Notes: generated by a model not told the origin, from the sequence alone. Numbered from the stretch's first letter, positions 51,999 through 64,000 are shown. The stretch is DNA of 64,000 nucleotides from Magicicada septendecula (GCA_034769895.1 CM068373.1:196706134-196770133), one strand, 5' to 3'. Numbers and translations: made by a program.

Positions 51999-54783
51999 TG
52001 TAACTTCTCTTATCATTTACGGGTAAACCGTATTTCTCTCTGTTGTATTCAAATGTTGCCGCCTCGCCACCTGATTGGCGCACGCCTTTCTGCAGTGTCG
52101 ACTCGGCTAACGTTTTGCTTTGACGCTTTCACTTCAATATATTCTTATTTATTATTGTAAATTAATTGAATCAAACATACAGAGTTGCAGAATGAGAACA
52201 TTTATTGACCCTTTAAAAGATTTCAATTTCCTTATAATACATCAAATTTATTTTTGTACCGGCTATTACACTCGTTCGGTTGGTACTTGCTCAGTTCCCG
52301 TGTTTTGTACACAAGTCGTCTTAACGTTAGTTTACAGTTAAAATGTTTTTTCTCAGGGGTGTTAATAAGTCCTTTCGGCTACAGAAATATATACTTACGG
52401 CTAAGACACACAAATTTATAACAATCCTTAATTCTAGTTACCCAAAAAATTTAATATCTTATCCTATTCGAGTAAGTAATTACCAATGAAAACTTAGTAA
52501 AATTTTGGGTTAGGTTTTGTTCATTAGAAAGGTTTGTCAATTATTTATTATATTTTGCTTTTAATAATTATTAATTGATTAAATTTTAAATAGTGATTTT
52601 AACAAAGCATTTAGTTCTAAATCGGAATAGTGATCAGTGAAGTGAAATAGTTATTTATTAATTTTGACCAAAAAATTTTGAATTCGATAATGGGATTATG
52701 TTTATACTCATCGATTTTCCGCTGAAGATCCTGCTGTCGCCTTCTTCTTCCGGATAACTCCTGAGATGTCGTCTTCTTCTGTTCTTCGGAAGTTTATTTC
52801 TTTTGTCCCGACGGTTATCCTCGCAAACTCCGGCCTCGCACTCCTTCTGTGATCGTCCGTCTTCTTCTATTGATCTCTGTCCCGATGATCTTCCTTCGCG
52901 ATCCGTTGTCGTCTCTTCTTCACTGCGTCTTCCCGGCTTCCTCGGATAATTATGGTTCGTTGATAATTTTTATTACACAAAATTTTATTCAGGATTCCCT
53001 GGGATGTTGTTATTATCTTCTTTTGGTTTAAATTAATTTAAAATTCACTTTAGTAATAAAATTTTAGTGTGAGAGCTACTCGATCCACTCTCGGCGTCGG
53101 TCAATAATACAGTAATGAAAATCTAACGGTTTTTTTGCAATAAATTTCTGGTTGCTATGGTTACCTAATAAATTATGCTAATTCTCATTGGTCATTCAGT
53201 TGGTCATTAACTTAAGTCATTGTTATGTTTTAACGTCTTTTTTAGTCTAATTTTACCAAAATATCTTCAAATGAAGATTTCTATCTTATACTAATAGCTA
53301 GAGTTATTACATGAGTACCATTCTTCCTAATTTTTCATAATGATCATTTTGACATCCCTCATGCCCACTTTTGAATAGCTAATTGCATTTTTATTATTTT
53401 TCATATTTATATTTTACATATCTTTTATTCAAAATTGGTTGTTATTCATATATTCTGGTGTTAGGAATACTCACTTAATTTGTTTAACCATTTGGTATAC
53501 TCTGCTTCAATTTTGGACTATTATTTGTTCTCAAATCTACTAAATTTTTATTTACCAGTTAGGCCTAGAGCCTAGATTTTATTCTACTACCATCTAACAT
53601 TTCTTAATAACATATTTGGTAATTCTAATACAATTTTATAAACAAAACAAGCAATAAACATCAGTGTTCCTAACTCCACCTCTTATTATAAAAATATTCC
53701 TTGCCAGGTTCAAGCCTGAAATTAAACTTCTAACTAGTTTTCTGTTTTTTACTATTATTTTGCTTATCTTATAATTTACTACATTCTATGGTTTTTTGAA
53801 CAATAACAAAACTCTTATAATACTACTGTTAAACTGTACCTTACACGATATGTCTTACTTACTAATCCCTTCACTTAAATACAGTGTCTGTCCTTCTTAT
53901 TTTACTATTCATTCTAATAACTTAATTTTTACCTTATTTTATAATTCTTACTTCCTATTACCTAAATTCATAATAGCACAATCAGTTTAATCTTACTTGC
54001 TAATATAAAGTTTATCAAAGATTGTTTAGCTATTTTATTATAGTCTGCTTATAAAATACTTTATTTTGCACACCCACTGCACTTTTCCCTTCCTAAAAGG
54101 TTTCTATATTTATTATCACTATCACTTTTTTTCATTACATGCTATACCTAGCATTTCACCACTTATTTATTTTTATACACATTTTTAATTCACTCACTTA
54201 TTTATTCACACGGTTTGTCTGATTATTTTGATATCACTGTGTGATTATGGGTCATAAATAACTAGTTCACTTTCAAATCACTCTGATCACTTTTGGTTAT
54301 TACTTAATTATTGCTTTTGTTTGGCTCAAAGCATCTTTGATTGGCTTTGACTATTATTATCACTATTAATTTGGGTATGGTTAGTTTCTAACTCCCTACC
54401 TTATATTATAAGTATATTCCTTTATCAATAAAATAAACATGATATTATTATTTTTCATTAACCTTATTACCCTAGGTAAATCTCATCTACTCTACAATTA
54501 TATCAGTTCATTAATTAAATTACAATATAATGGTCATTATTTGGGATTATTTGATTACACTCAGGTCTCAACTGCTTCTTCATTGTTTTTTGGTTCCTTT
54601 GGTATTTATCCGATCTATTGTGTCAAGTCATTGTCAGGTTAACAGTCATTTGTCATTTGGGTTACTGGGTTATTGATCGCTGTGTTGATAAGTTTTTGCC
54701 TCTTATTCTTATCTTCAGCTTATTATTTTATTTTTTTTATAGTTAAATATCACTGGATCTTCCCTACCTTATGTCATGTTACA
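51999..54783 (-). repeat. 3' LTR of element E
   Basis: It runs TGTAACTTCTC to CATGTTACA on the plus strand. It differs from the right copy by rare substitutions and a 12-bp TCAGTTGGTCAT that the right copy lacks. Small ORFs (52120-52341, 52849-53031, 53796-53990) recur in the other LTR only because the LTRs are duplicates. Confidence 0.92.
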
Positions 54784-56111
54784 TAATGCATCGCCACCAA
54801 AATTGATTATTTCGAAAGAAAGATTATTATATTTTTTCTGAAATCATCAATATAGTTCATTTTATCAAGTTGTTATTATTCAGGAATTCATCCATCGCTA
54901 CTTCTTCTGTATTCATGTTTTATTAAGTCACGGTTCATAATATGATAATTGGTATTATTTTCTTTCTTTATTATTCCCTTTTATGTTCTATTTCCCTAAA
55001 ATTTTTCTTCTCTCTCCTTCATATAAATTGGTACTGGCCAGAGGGCACGTGTGGCTCTATTACTCTGCTATCCATTTATACACATTTTGAGTTCAGAGGC
55101 CTTGCCTATCTGCTCAATAACATAAATAATTGTTGGACGTATCTCAACATAAAATCATCACATAATAATATTCATAATAATTATAATAATAGTCGTTCAT
55201 TTCCGACTCACATAATATTAATACAATAAAACACTTTTGGGATTAATTATTCTCTCTTTTATACATCTCATGACTTTTTCATCTCAGTAACTTATTTAAA
55301 TTCCTTCGTTTAAGCTTATGGCGATATTTAATAGGTATTTTGCATTATTTTATTAGCTTATTTTATATGGTAGTGATTTTATTTGTCATCACTTTAATGC
55401 TCATTGATATTTAAAATTAACATTGTAGCTGGTTTCTGGCTCACTTATATTTTCTGTTAATTGTTCAGTTAATCTGTCAGACTTATTTTTTATTTGATTG
55501 TCTTGTCTTTTCTTTTGTGAAACATTAATTTTTATTATTCCCTTTTGTGATAGGGTTAATTAATGACGTTATGTAGCGTCATCATTATTTGTGTAACATT
55601 TTATTATTTTATATCAATTTTTATGATATTTCTTTATACATATTTTCAAAATTACATGGGTTTACACATTTTGTTTCACACTTGGTCGTAAGTTTGGCCT
55701 TACTTTGTTTCGAATTTAGCTTATCTTTCTTCTAAATTCCCTTTCATTTATAATAATAATAGTTCCAATCAAATACTTATTGTAAGTTGTGCTTACATTT
55801 ATTTTTGAATTTTGTTAATTGTTACTTTCAAAATTCTCTTTAATTTTCTGACACTGGTTCATAGTACTTTTTAAAGAAGACTGGTTGTAAGTCCCTTTTA
55901 TTTTCTTAGTTGTGATCTCACTTATGACATAGGTATTGTTTTTGTTGTCTTTTACTAGGAGATAGGGTATTTATTTTACTGTACAATGGGCCCTGTTATA
56001 TACACTCCTTTTTTCTTGTAAGTTGATCTTCTCATTTATACACATTAATTGGTTTGCCTGGTCGGTTTACTTAAAATCAGTCCCATTTCTCAGTGTTCCT
56101 CCACACTTGGT
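54784..56111 (-). other. Element E 3' internal region without ORF
   Basis: 1.3 kb of AT-rich DNA downstream of the gag-like gene. No pol motif in any frame and no obvious polypurine tract next to the LTR. This is where pol would be expected. Confidence 0.6.
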
Positions 56112-57575
56112 TTAGCCATGGTCCATGATTATATGAGTTGCTCCTGTTCGGATTGCTGTCGTTTTCATAATGACTTCTGTTCGTGTCCACTTTCTTGCTA
56201 TTATTCTGTATTTAAATGGTTCTGTCATAGAATTCTCACTGGCTTCCATTCCTATCTCAATCATTTCATTATTTTGTTTGTACAACGAATAGGTCAATGT
56301 TGTTTCCATTGTAGATGCTATCGTTGGTATTGGATTATGCATGTCCATTAAGTGTCTTCTCCTTCTTATTTTGTTACACACTATTTTGTAGTGATTCCCT
56401 TCTAAAGTTTCTAGTAAATTCCTTCTGTTATTTTTAAACTTCATTATTTCATCCTGGTCGTTAATTAGTACATTAAACATCTCAAGTAGTCCATTCTTCA
56501 TCATCTCCAACTCTTCTCTGGTATTTATTAGTTTCCTTGGATGTATCTGTCTTACTTTCTTCATTTTCATAGTTTGGATATCCTCCTTGTGGCTGCTATT
56601 TTTATTTGTTAATAACAGTACGCTATTGTCTTCTTTTAATTCTGTTTCTTCCTTACTATCTTCTGTTTTCGTAATTACCGGTTCCTCAACACTTTTGGAA
56701 TCCCTGTCTAGTGTTTCATGCAATTTCTTGGAATTCTCTTCCCTTCGTTGTCTTCGTTCCTCGTCCCAGCTTTCCTCCATATTTTTAAACATTTCATTGC
56801 GTCTGTTATTCCCCTCCGTTACAATTCTTATCAGATGGTCTAATTTCTCTTCGAAACTCATTTCTTCTGTGGTCCTTTTTGGTTCCTTCTGTTGTATGGG
56901 TTCTGGCATTTTCTTCGGTTGCTTCACTTCCACGTCCTTGGCTATTTCTTTTTCTGATTGATCCTTGGGTTGTTCCAGGTTTTTATTATTTGGTGTTTCG
57001 CTGAACCCTCTTATTCGATTATGTTTCTTCCTCCAATTACACATATCTTCTCTGGATAGCTCGAACATAACCCTTATCCATTCTCTCAGCTCTGCGTTTT
57101 CTGTTTGTATTTGATGTTCCGGTTGTCTTATAGATTGTCTCCATTGGTCATATTCCTCCTGTGTATATTCCTCTGTCACCTGTTCGTATATTCCCGTTCT
57201 TTCGTTTTTCATTTGTTTTTTATTATTGGACAATCTCTCCCAATCATACTCAGTCATTTTCTCCACCTTTATATCGCCTTTTTTGTTTGGATCGTTTTCC
57301 AGCTTCCACACTTCATTATAAATTTCTTCCAATGACATTTGGTCGTATGGTGGTTCCGTTGCATCCGCACGACTCATTTGTGCTCGTTCATGGTCAGTGG
57401 TGTTCCTTTCGATGTATTCCATCTCTCTGCTAAACATTTTAAATAGTGCTGTCATCCATTCTGCATAGCTGACTCGTTTTTCTTCTATCTCCCTTTCCGA
57501 TCTCTTTGTTTCCTTTTCCGCCTCCTTCTCGTGTAGCTTGGTCTGGTATCCCATCTCGTGCTTTGCCGGTTCCAT
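56112..57575 (-). CDS. Coiled-coil gag-like protein, element E
   Basis: This is an uninterrupted 487-codon ORF, ATG about 60 bases downstream of the PBS remnant. It is highly charged: Glu/Lys-rich coiled coil at the N-terminus (KEAEKETKRSEREIEEKRV), a recurring short motif with W and E (YAEWMTALFKMFSREME; LREWIRVMFELSREDM), an acidic-basic middle (PKKMPEPIQQKEPKRTTEEM, then RRQRREENSKKLHETLD) and a basic C-terminal domain (HPRKLINTREELEMMKNGLL, IRRRRHLMDM). No CCHC, protease or RT. The two W-containing repeats suggest an internal duplication. The layout resembles the ORF of D: basic C-terminal domains with R-x-x-LIx-E-x-x-x-GL. A Gag role is inferred. Confidence 0.7.
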   Translation of the reverse strand: MEPAKHEMGYQTKLHEKEAEKETKRSEREIEEKRVSYAEWMTALFKMFSREMEYIERNTTDHERAQMSRADATEPPYDQMSLEEIYNEVWKLENDPNKKGDIKVEKMTEYDWERLSNNKKQMKNERTGIYEQVTEEYTQEEYDQWRQSIRQPEHQIQTENAELREWIRVMFELSREDMCNWRKKHNRIRGFSETPNNKNLEQPKDQSEKEIAKDVEVKQPKKMPEPIQQKEPKRTTEEMSFEEKLDHLIRIVTEGNNRRNEMFKNMEESWDEERRQRREENSKKLHETLDRDSKSVEEPVITKTEDSKEETELKEDNSVLLLTNKNSSHKEDIQTMKMKKVRQIHPRKLINTREELEMMKNGLLEMFNVLINDQDEIMKFKNNRRNLLETLEGNHYKIVCNKIRRRRHLMDMHNPIPTIASTMETTLTYSLYKQNNEMIEIGMEASENSMTEPFKYRIIARKWTRTEVIMKTTAIRTGATHIIMDHG

Positions 57576-57634
57576 TTCTGTTGTCGCCGCTAGAATCTGT
57601 AAAGTTTAAAGGTATGTTTCCTTAACTATTCTAG

Positions 57635-57653
57635 CCCCACGTTGGGCGTTGGG
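57635..57653 (-). other. Damaged primer-binding site of element E
   Basis: On the minus strand GCCCAACGTGGGGC follows the LTR, which normally would read TGGCGCCCAACGTGGGGC. The last ten bases of the LTR and the TGGC of the PBS are missing, replaced by CCCAAC. The element cannot prime as it stands. Confidence 0.6.
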
Positions 57654-60408
57654 CTTATCATTTACTGGTAAACCGTATTTCTCTCTGTTGTATTCAAATG
57701 TTGCCGCCTCGCCACCTGATTGGTGCACGCCTTTCTGCAGTGTCGACTCGGCTAACGTTTTGCTTTGACGCTTTCACTTCAATATATTCTTATTTATTAT
57801 TGTAAATTAATTGAATCAAACATACAGAGTTGCAGAATGAGAACATTTATTGACCCTTTAAAAGATTTCAATTTCCTTATAATACATCAAATTTATTTTT
57901 GTACCGGCTATTACACTCGTTCGGTTGGTACTTGCTCAGTTCCCGTGTTTTGTACACAAGTCGTCTTAACGTTAGTTTACAGTTAAAATGTTTTTTCTCA
58001 GGGGCGTTAATAAGTCCTTTCGGCTACAGAAATATATACTTACGGCTAAGACACACAAATTTATAACAATCCTTAATTCTAGTTACACAAAAAAATTAAT
58101 ATCTTATCCTATTCGAGTAAGTAATTACCAATGAAAACTTAGTAAAATTTTGGGTTAGGTTTTGTTCATTAGAAAGGTTTGTCAATTATTTATTATATTT
58201 TGCTTTTAATAATTATTAATTGATTAAATTTTAAATAGTGATTTTAACAAAGTATTTAGTTCTAAATCGGAATAGTGATCAGTGAAGTGAAATAGTTATT
58301 TATTAATTTTGACCAAAAAATTTTGAATTCGATAATGGGATTATGTTTATACTCATCGATTTTCCGCTGAAGATCCTGCTGTCGCCTTCTTCTTCCGGAT
58401 AACTCCTGAGATGTCGTCTTCTTCTGTTCTTCGGAAGTTTATTTCTCTTGTCCCGACGGTTATCCTCGAAAACTCCGGCCTCGCACTCCTTCTGTGATCG
58501 TCCGTCTTCTTCTATTGATCTCTGTCCCGATGATCTTCCTTCGCGATCCGTTGTCGTCTCTTCTTCACTGCGTCTTCCCGGCTTCCTCGGATAATTATGG
58601 TACGTTGATAATTTTTATTACACAAAATTTTATTCAGGATTCCCTGGGATGTTGTTATTATCTTCTTTTGGTTTAAATTAATTTAAAATTCACTTTAGTA
58701 ATAAAATTTTAGTGTGAGAGCTACTCGATCCACTCTCGGCGTCGGTCAATAATACAGTAATGAAAATCTAACGGTTTTTTTGCAATAAATTTCTGGTTGC
58801 TATGGTTACCTAATAAATTATGCTAATTCTCATTGGTCATTAACTTAAGTCATTGTTATGTTTTAACGTCTTTTTTAGTCTAATTTTACCAAAATATCTT
58901 CAAATGAAGATTTCTATCTTATACTAATAGCTAGAGTTATTACATGAGTACCATTCTTCCTAATTTTTCATAATGATCATTTTGACATCCCTCATGCCCA
59001 CTTTTGAATAGCTAATTGCATTTTTATTATTTTTCATATTTATATTTTACATATCTTTTATTCAAAATTGGTTGTTATTCATATATTCTGGTATTAGGAA
59101 TACTCACTTAATTTGTTTAACCATTTGGTATACTCTGCTTCAATTTTGGACTATTATTTGTTCTCAAATCTACTAAATTTTTATTTACCAGTTAGGCCTA
59201 GAGCCTAGATTTTATTCTACTCCCATCTAACATTTCTTAATAACATATTTGGTAATTCTAATACAATTTTATAAACAAAACAAGCAATAAACATCAGTGT
59301 TCCTAACTCCACCTCTTATTATAAAAATATTCCTTGCCAGGTTCAAGCCTGAAATTAAACTTCTAACTAGTTTTCTGTTTTTTACTATTATTTTGCTTAT
59401 CTTATAATTTATTACATTCTATGGTTTTTTGAACAATAACAAAACTCTTATAATACTACTGTTAAACTGTACCTTACACGATATGTCTTACTTACTAATC
59501 CCTTCACTTAAATACAGTGTCTGTCCTTCTTATTTTACTATTCATTCTAATAACTTAATTTTTACCTTATTTTATAATTCTTACTTCCTATTACCTAAAT
59601 TCATAATAGCACAATCAGTTTAATCTTACTTGCTAATATAAAGTTTATCAAAGATTGTTTAGCTATTTTATTATAGTCTGCTTATAAAATACTTTATTTT
59701 GCACACCCACTGCACTTTTCCCTTCCTAAAAGGTTTCTTTATTTATTATCACTATCACTTTTTTTCATTACATGCTATACCTAGCATTTCACCACTTATT
59801 TATTTTTATACACATTTTTAATTCACTCACTTATTTATTCACACGGTTTGTCTGATTATTTTGATATCACTGTGTGATTATGGGTCATAAATAACTAGTT
59901 CACTTTCAAATCACTCTGATCACTTTTGGTTATTACTTAATTATTGCTTTTGTTTGGCTCAAAGCATCTTTGATTGGCTTTGACTATTATTATCACTATT
60001 AATTTGGGTATGGTTAGTTTCTAACTCCCTACCTTATATTATAAGTATATTCCTTTATCAATAAAATATACATGATATTATTATTTTCCATTAACCTTAT
60101 TACCCTAGGTAAATCTCATCTACTCTACAATTATATCAGTTCATTAATTAAATTACAATATAATGGTCATTATTTGGGATTATTTGATTACACTTAGGTC
60201 TCAACTGCTTCTTCATTGTTTCTTGGTTCCTTTGGTATTTATCCGATCTATTGTGTCAAGTCATTGTCAGGTTAACAGTCATTTGTCATTTGGGTTACTG
60301 GGTTATTGATCGCTGTGTTGATAAGTTTTTGCCTCTTATTCTTATCTTCAGCTTTTTTTTTTTATAGTGAAATATCACTGGATCTTCCCTACCTTATGTC
60401 ATATTACA
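57654..60408 (-). repeat. 5' LTR of element E
   Basis: It matches 52009-54783 almost perfectly and ends CATATTACA at 60408. It lacks the terminal ten bases at its inner side (57654). Confidence 0.92.
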
Positions 60409-60509
60409 ATATAGAGTTCAGTTTTGGAAATTTCAAAGTGTAAGAGATGGAAAAAGGGGATGAAAAATGTACAGGCATTGCACAAATTGCAATGCACAGA
60501 GAAGGGCAC

Positions 60510-60694
<185 letters not shown>

Positions 60695-61587
60695 AACACA
60701 AAATGCACACATGCACAGAGAAAATGTTTCAACAAATCTAAAAAATATAATATATTTATGTTCTTCACCAATCAATGAATTCATTCTTCATTTACCAATG
60801 TACAGATTATAAGTTAAATGTAGTCGCATTCATAAGCGAAGTTTTATATGTGTACTACCTTATTGAGAACAAAGAAGTAGTTTCTATGGAAACTCACTGG
60901 TTCCCATTTTCGATAACGCACCAGCGATCGGTCACAAATGTGCGACACGTCCTTATAAACATTTTCAATGTTAAAAATTGTTTAAAACCTGCAAGGTATC
61001 AGACTAAAGGGATCTATAAACTAAATCGGAATGCAATGTTTACTCTGAAAATTTGTGGTAACTTTACAAGAGGTACCGCGGCCAAAAAATGAAAGTTAAA
61101 TTAAAAGAAGTTTGTGGAAGTCTATGTGGGTCATTATGTTATGAGTAGGGGGTGGATTTCTATGATATGTCATATTTTTGACATGGAATCCATAGGTATG
61201 TAATGTCTTACTCGTACGTTTCGCGAAAATCGACCGTTATGTTTCAAATGTACTTTCGGCATACCACTTTCTCACGAACCGCTCAACCAATCCCAGCAAA
61301 CCAGGTGTCAGGTGATCGAGTCACTCGGCCCCCTTCCACCAATAGTACTGAGAATTTTGACAACTGACTTCAGTCGCCTCTAGGCTTTGTCTGCGTGAGG
61401 GTGTTTTTGCGCCGAAAATTTCTAAATTGCTCCACTAAAACTTAAATATCTCGGGAACTACAAGTCCGATCGCAAAAATACAAAGTGCGTTGTGATCCTC
61501 AGAACTAAATCTCTCCAATAACACCAATTTCGAGTACCAGAAGCACTCACAGAAAATAATAACAACATTTGAACTCAAAAATTTGAA
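60695..61587. other. No recognised gene; possible repeat edges
   Basis: 60860-60900 (GAGAACAAAGAAGTAGTTTC, TATGGAAAC) resembles 42615-42640. From about 61180 the composition becomes less AT-rich and seems to lead into the ORF at 61588. No ORF with family similarity is seen. Confidence 0.35.
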
Positions 61588-61929
61588 ATGCCTCGACCTA
61601 AAAATCGCGATAAAACTCGAACCAAAAATTTCAAACCGAAAACCGGCAAATCCTATGCAGAGCGTCAACAGGCCTATGGTTTGAGACTAAAATCAAAGAA
61701 ATCGGCCGAGAACTTAGAAAATGGCAACCATTTGAAGATTGACGAAACCCCGTCAGCGCCCAAGCGGCCCGCATCTCCGATACCTGGGTCATCCGGCGTG
61801 CCCCCAAAGCGACTTAGATCGAGCATACGGCTAGCTAGCAAGAAAACAGACGATGAGAACATTAAGACGATGAGAGCTGTTTATTTAACCAACCCTTCAT
61901 TCCTTCCCAAAGCACAAGTTTGCCCATGA
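61588..61929 (+). CDS. Small basic ORF with KSYAERQQAY motif
   Basis: 113 codons from ATG 61588 to TGA. The N-terminus is very basic (MPRPKNRDKTRTKNFKPK) and is followed by KSYAERQQAYGLRLKSKK, a motif like the SxAERQRxYRxR box at the start of several arthropod transposon proteins. A Pro/Ser linker (PASPIPGSSGVPPKR) and a Lys/Arg stretch follow. GC content is higher than in the flanks, which favours real coding or a recently inserted element. It may be a first exon or the N-terminus of a truncated transposon gene. Function unknown. Confidence 0.45.
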   Translation: MPRPKNRDKTRTKNFKPKTGKSYAERQQAYGLRLKSKKSAENLENGNHLKIDETPSAPKRPASPIPGSSGVPPKRLRSSIRLASKKTDDENIKTMRAVYLTNPSFLPKAQVCP

Positions 61930-62039
61930 TTCCATGTCTACCGGTAGTCCCACGACTACCAGGTTTAAATTTTTTTCCTTGACATTATTTCAGGTTTCAG
62001 CTTGATTTAAACTTGATTTCAAGTATTCTGATGAAGATT

Positions 62040-64000
62040 GATAGGGTTTTATTGTGCATATAATTGCATATTTCGGTAATTTTTAAGTTTTGTAGCATAT
62101 TTAGCACTAAAATGCTTATTTAAGTTATTTTTTTTGACTTTTTGTATGCATATTTAGACATTTATGAAGTATTACAGCATATCTACAGTGAAAATGGATT
62201 ATAATTGGTATTTTCGTGCATTTTCACACGAAAATGCATTTATTCGTTCTGTAACAAATTGTGGTGTGTAAAGTAGTAAAAACTTCTTTCAGGATACCAT
62301 TAAAATACCTAGGCCTATATATGTTCGGAGAAATGGCGAATAAGGTGTGAAATGTCTTTGGAATGCAGATTTTCAAGTACCGTTAGGCCTCTATTGTTTG
62401 CCTACGTGAGCGATAATACCAATGAGCAGAAGTGACGGGAGGGGGAGGGTTTTTATTACATTTTGTAAAGTGCTTTTAACTCTCACCTTTCCCTGTAATG
62501 GTCATTCACTCATTCCCTGTGTCCACAGTTTGTTTCCATCATGCCTAGAATAAAGAGTTCGGTGAATGAAAAGTTGTGCGGTTTTATTCGAGAATTTGGC
62601 GATAAAATATTTAGTACAGATGGCACTATTTTATTTTGTAAGTTGTGTGAAGTTAAAGTCGCCGCTGAGAAACGTTTCATTGTGCAAATTTGGCATAACA
62701 TAAAAATTGCTTACAAAGACAGTAGACAACTTCTATTATTCGAAAAATCTGCTAGTACTTCAAGTTCATCTTCCAACACTTCAGAGTTTACGAAGGATCT
62801 CTGCAGGGTGATGATTTCATCCAACATCTCATTGAAAAAGCTTAACAATCAAAGCTTGAGACAGTTTTTGGAGAAATATACGAAACATCTGGTTCCAAAT
62901 GAATCCACGCTGAGGAAGAACTATCTGACTGGGTGTTACGAAGAGGTGTTAGATAAAATAAGATGTAGTGTGGGGGACTGTAAAATATGGGTTTCAATTG
63001 GTGAAACAACAGATGTTGATGGAAGGTATGTTGCAAACGTGATTGTTGGCACACTGAAAGAAGACAGACATGGAGAAATATTCCTCCTAACATGTGAAGT
63101 GCTAGAGAGGACAAATCATTCAAGTATTGCTGTCTTATTCGACGATTCTTTGAATATACTGTGGCCAAGTGGAGCAAAAAGAGAGAATTTTCTTCTCTTT
63201 ATTACTGACGCGGCTCCTTATATGATGAAAGCACCCAAGGGACTAAAGATGTTATGTCCGAAGATGATACATGTAACATGCTTGCGCATGCTTTACATAG
63301 AGTGGCCGAAGAAATTCGCAGTAACTACTCAGAAGTGGATAAATTAATATCAAATGGAAAGAAAGGCTTTAAGAAATCCGCCTGCATGCATTTAAAGATG
63401 CAGCTCCTTCATTGCCCCTTCCTCCCCAGCCTGTCCTAACACGCTGGGATACCTGGATTGAAGCTGCGGTATATGAAGCAACAATTATGACACCGTGGAG
63501 AAGATCATGAACTCCTTGGACCCTACAGATTCTTAGTCAGTGAAAATAATGCAAGACTTGTTTTCATGTTCCACTATAAAAACTGACTTGGCTTACTTGA
63601 AATCCAACTTCGGTTTCTTACCGAGCAAAATCACCCAGCTAGAAGCTTCAGGTTCTGAAGTAAGTGATGCTCTGAGTATTGTAAAATACACAGAACAAGA
63701 GTTAAAACGTGCAAAAGGAATAGTACCAGCCAAAGTTCGAGCAAAATTAGTGAGTGTACTGGAGAAAAATCCTGGATTTTTGCAATTGTGTGCCATAAGT
63801 GATATTTTGTGCCGAAATGAACCAGGTTCAGACTTCAAAAATTATTTTCACCCTTTGACCTAAGTTTATTTAAGTACGCCCCCGTTACTTCATGTGATGT
63901 GGAGAGACGTTTCTCTCGATACAAGACCATTCTCAGCGGCAACAGGAGAGAATTTTCATTTCAGAACCTAAAAATGCATGTCGTCATCAACTGCAACAAT
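62040..64000 (+). mobile_element. hAT element, CGGBP1-like lineage, runs off the window
   Basis: A hAT transposase gene is preceded by a leader in which GCATATTT or GCATAT recurs at about 62057, 62067, 62093, 62147 and 62174, like subterminal transposase-binding repeats of hATs. The left TIR cannot be fixed and the right end is outside. The gene is frameshifted, so this copy is inactive. Confidence 0.7.
62541..64000 (+). pseudogene. hAT transposase (CGGBP1-like), frameshifted and cut by window end
   Basis: It starts at ATG 62541. A BED-type finger region follows (DGTILFCKLCEVKVAAEKRF), but the second His of the usual His pair is not apparent. A catalytic-domain stretch reads ISIGETTD-like (VSIGETTDVDGRYVANVIVG) and LFITDAAPYMMKA. 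Near 63250 the frame shifts (CNMLAHALHRVAEEIR continues in another frame), then shifts back by 63540 (DLFSCSTIKTDLAYLKSNF). After TAA at 63861 a further shift leads to YAPVTSCDVERRFSRYK and QNLKMHVVINCN, the hAT dimerisation signature. At least three shifts plus stops show it is dead. Confidence 0.85.

Larger units (their letters stand above)
51999..60408 (-). mobile_element. Long-LTR retrotransposon E with a single gag-like ORF
   Basis: Two LTRs of 2,785 and 2,755 bp, nearly identical, flank a 2.9-kb internal region. On the minus strand the LTR begins TGTAACATGACATAAGG and ends GAGAAGTTACA. Flanking tetramers are AAAT (left) and ATAT (right), an imperfect duplication. The internal region has one long ORF and no protease, RT or integrase. 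LTR similarity implies a recent insertion. The start TGTAACATGAC is shared with element D. Confidence 0.88.

Noticed and set aside
52120..53990. Small plus-strand ORFs that recur at 57765-59623, apparently conserved
   Set aside because: They lie in the two LTRs of element E, and identity is due to LTR duplication, not selection on protein.

Overview
This window looks like AT-rich insect (at least arthropod) chromosomal DNA made almost entirely of transposable elements, simple repeats and their debris. I found no convincing host gene. The grounds are eukaryotic transposon families typical of insects (Ty3/gypsy, BEL/Pao, RTE, Jockey-like, mariner, hAT, a tRNA-derived SINE), long CA/TG arrays and no bacterial-style gene packing. 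No species can be named from the sequence alone.

Layout. 1-4155: a 5'-truncated Ty3/gypsy element (A, + strand) with gag, protease, RT, RNase H and integrase, broken by stops, a frameshift and a changed catalytic residue. 4160-21608: a relative of A on the minus strand (B), arranged LTR - internal - LTR - internal, with protease/RT/RNase H missing from both internal copies. Its middle LTR has taken two insertions: a TIR transposon with 4-bp duplications (9506-12184) that codes for a D..D..D, QNKN-motif protein, and a long-LTR element (D, 13670-19034) whose only ORF is a coiled-coil gag-like protein. 21609-26640: an RT scrap, a mariner carrying a nested hAT remnant, and a second short hAT; both hATs have exact 8-bp target duplications. 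26700-31390: a ~155-bp AT-rich satellite split by an LTR-like insertion that ends in a primer-binding site.

33505-34233: small tandem repeats. 34311-42164: a BEL/Pao element (F, minus strand) with both LTRs and a decayed gag-pol. 42600-46030: Penelope-like, foldback and mariner remnants. 46320-50440: a Jockey-type RT cut in two by a full-length RTE-type LINE (46653-50128) with an uninterrupted ~1,000-codon ORF, a tetranucleotide tail and a 13-bp target duplication. 50519-50822: a SINE. 51999-60408: a second long-LTR element (E, minus strand), with near-identical 2.8-kb LTRs and one gag-like ORF. 60514-60694: a CA array. 62040-64000: a decayed hAT running off the window end.

The genes do not form a host pathway. 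The useful reading is stratigraphic. B is older than the two elements inside its LTR, the mariner is older than the hAT inside it, and the Jockey copy is older than the RTE. Candidates for recent activity are the RTE, element E and possibly the QNKN-motif TIR element. The least-described items are the pol-less, long-LTR, coiled-coil-gag elements D and E and the TIR element at 9506-12184.
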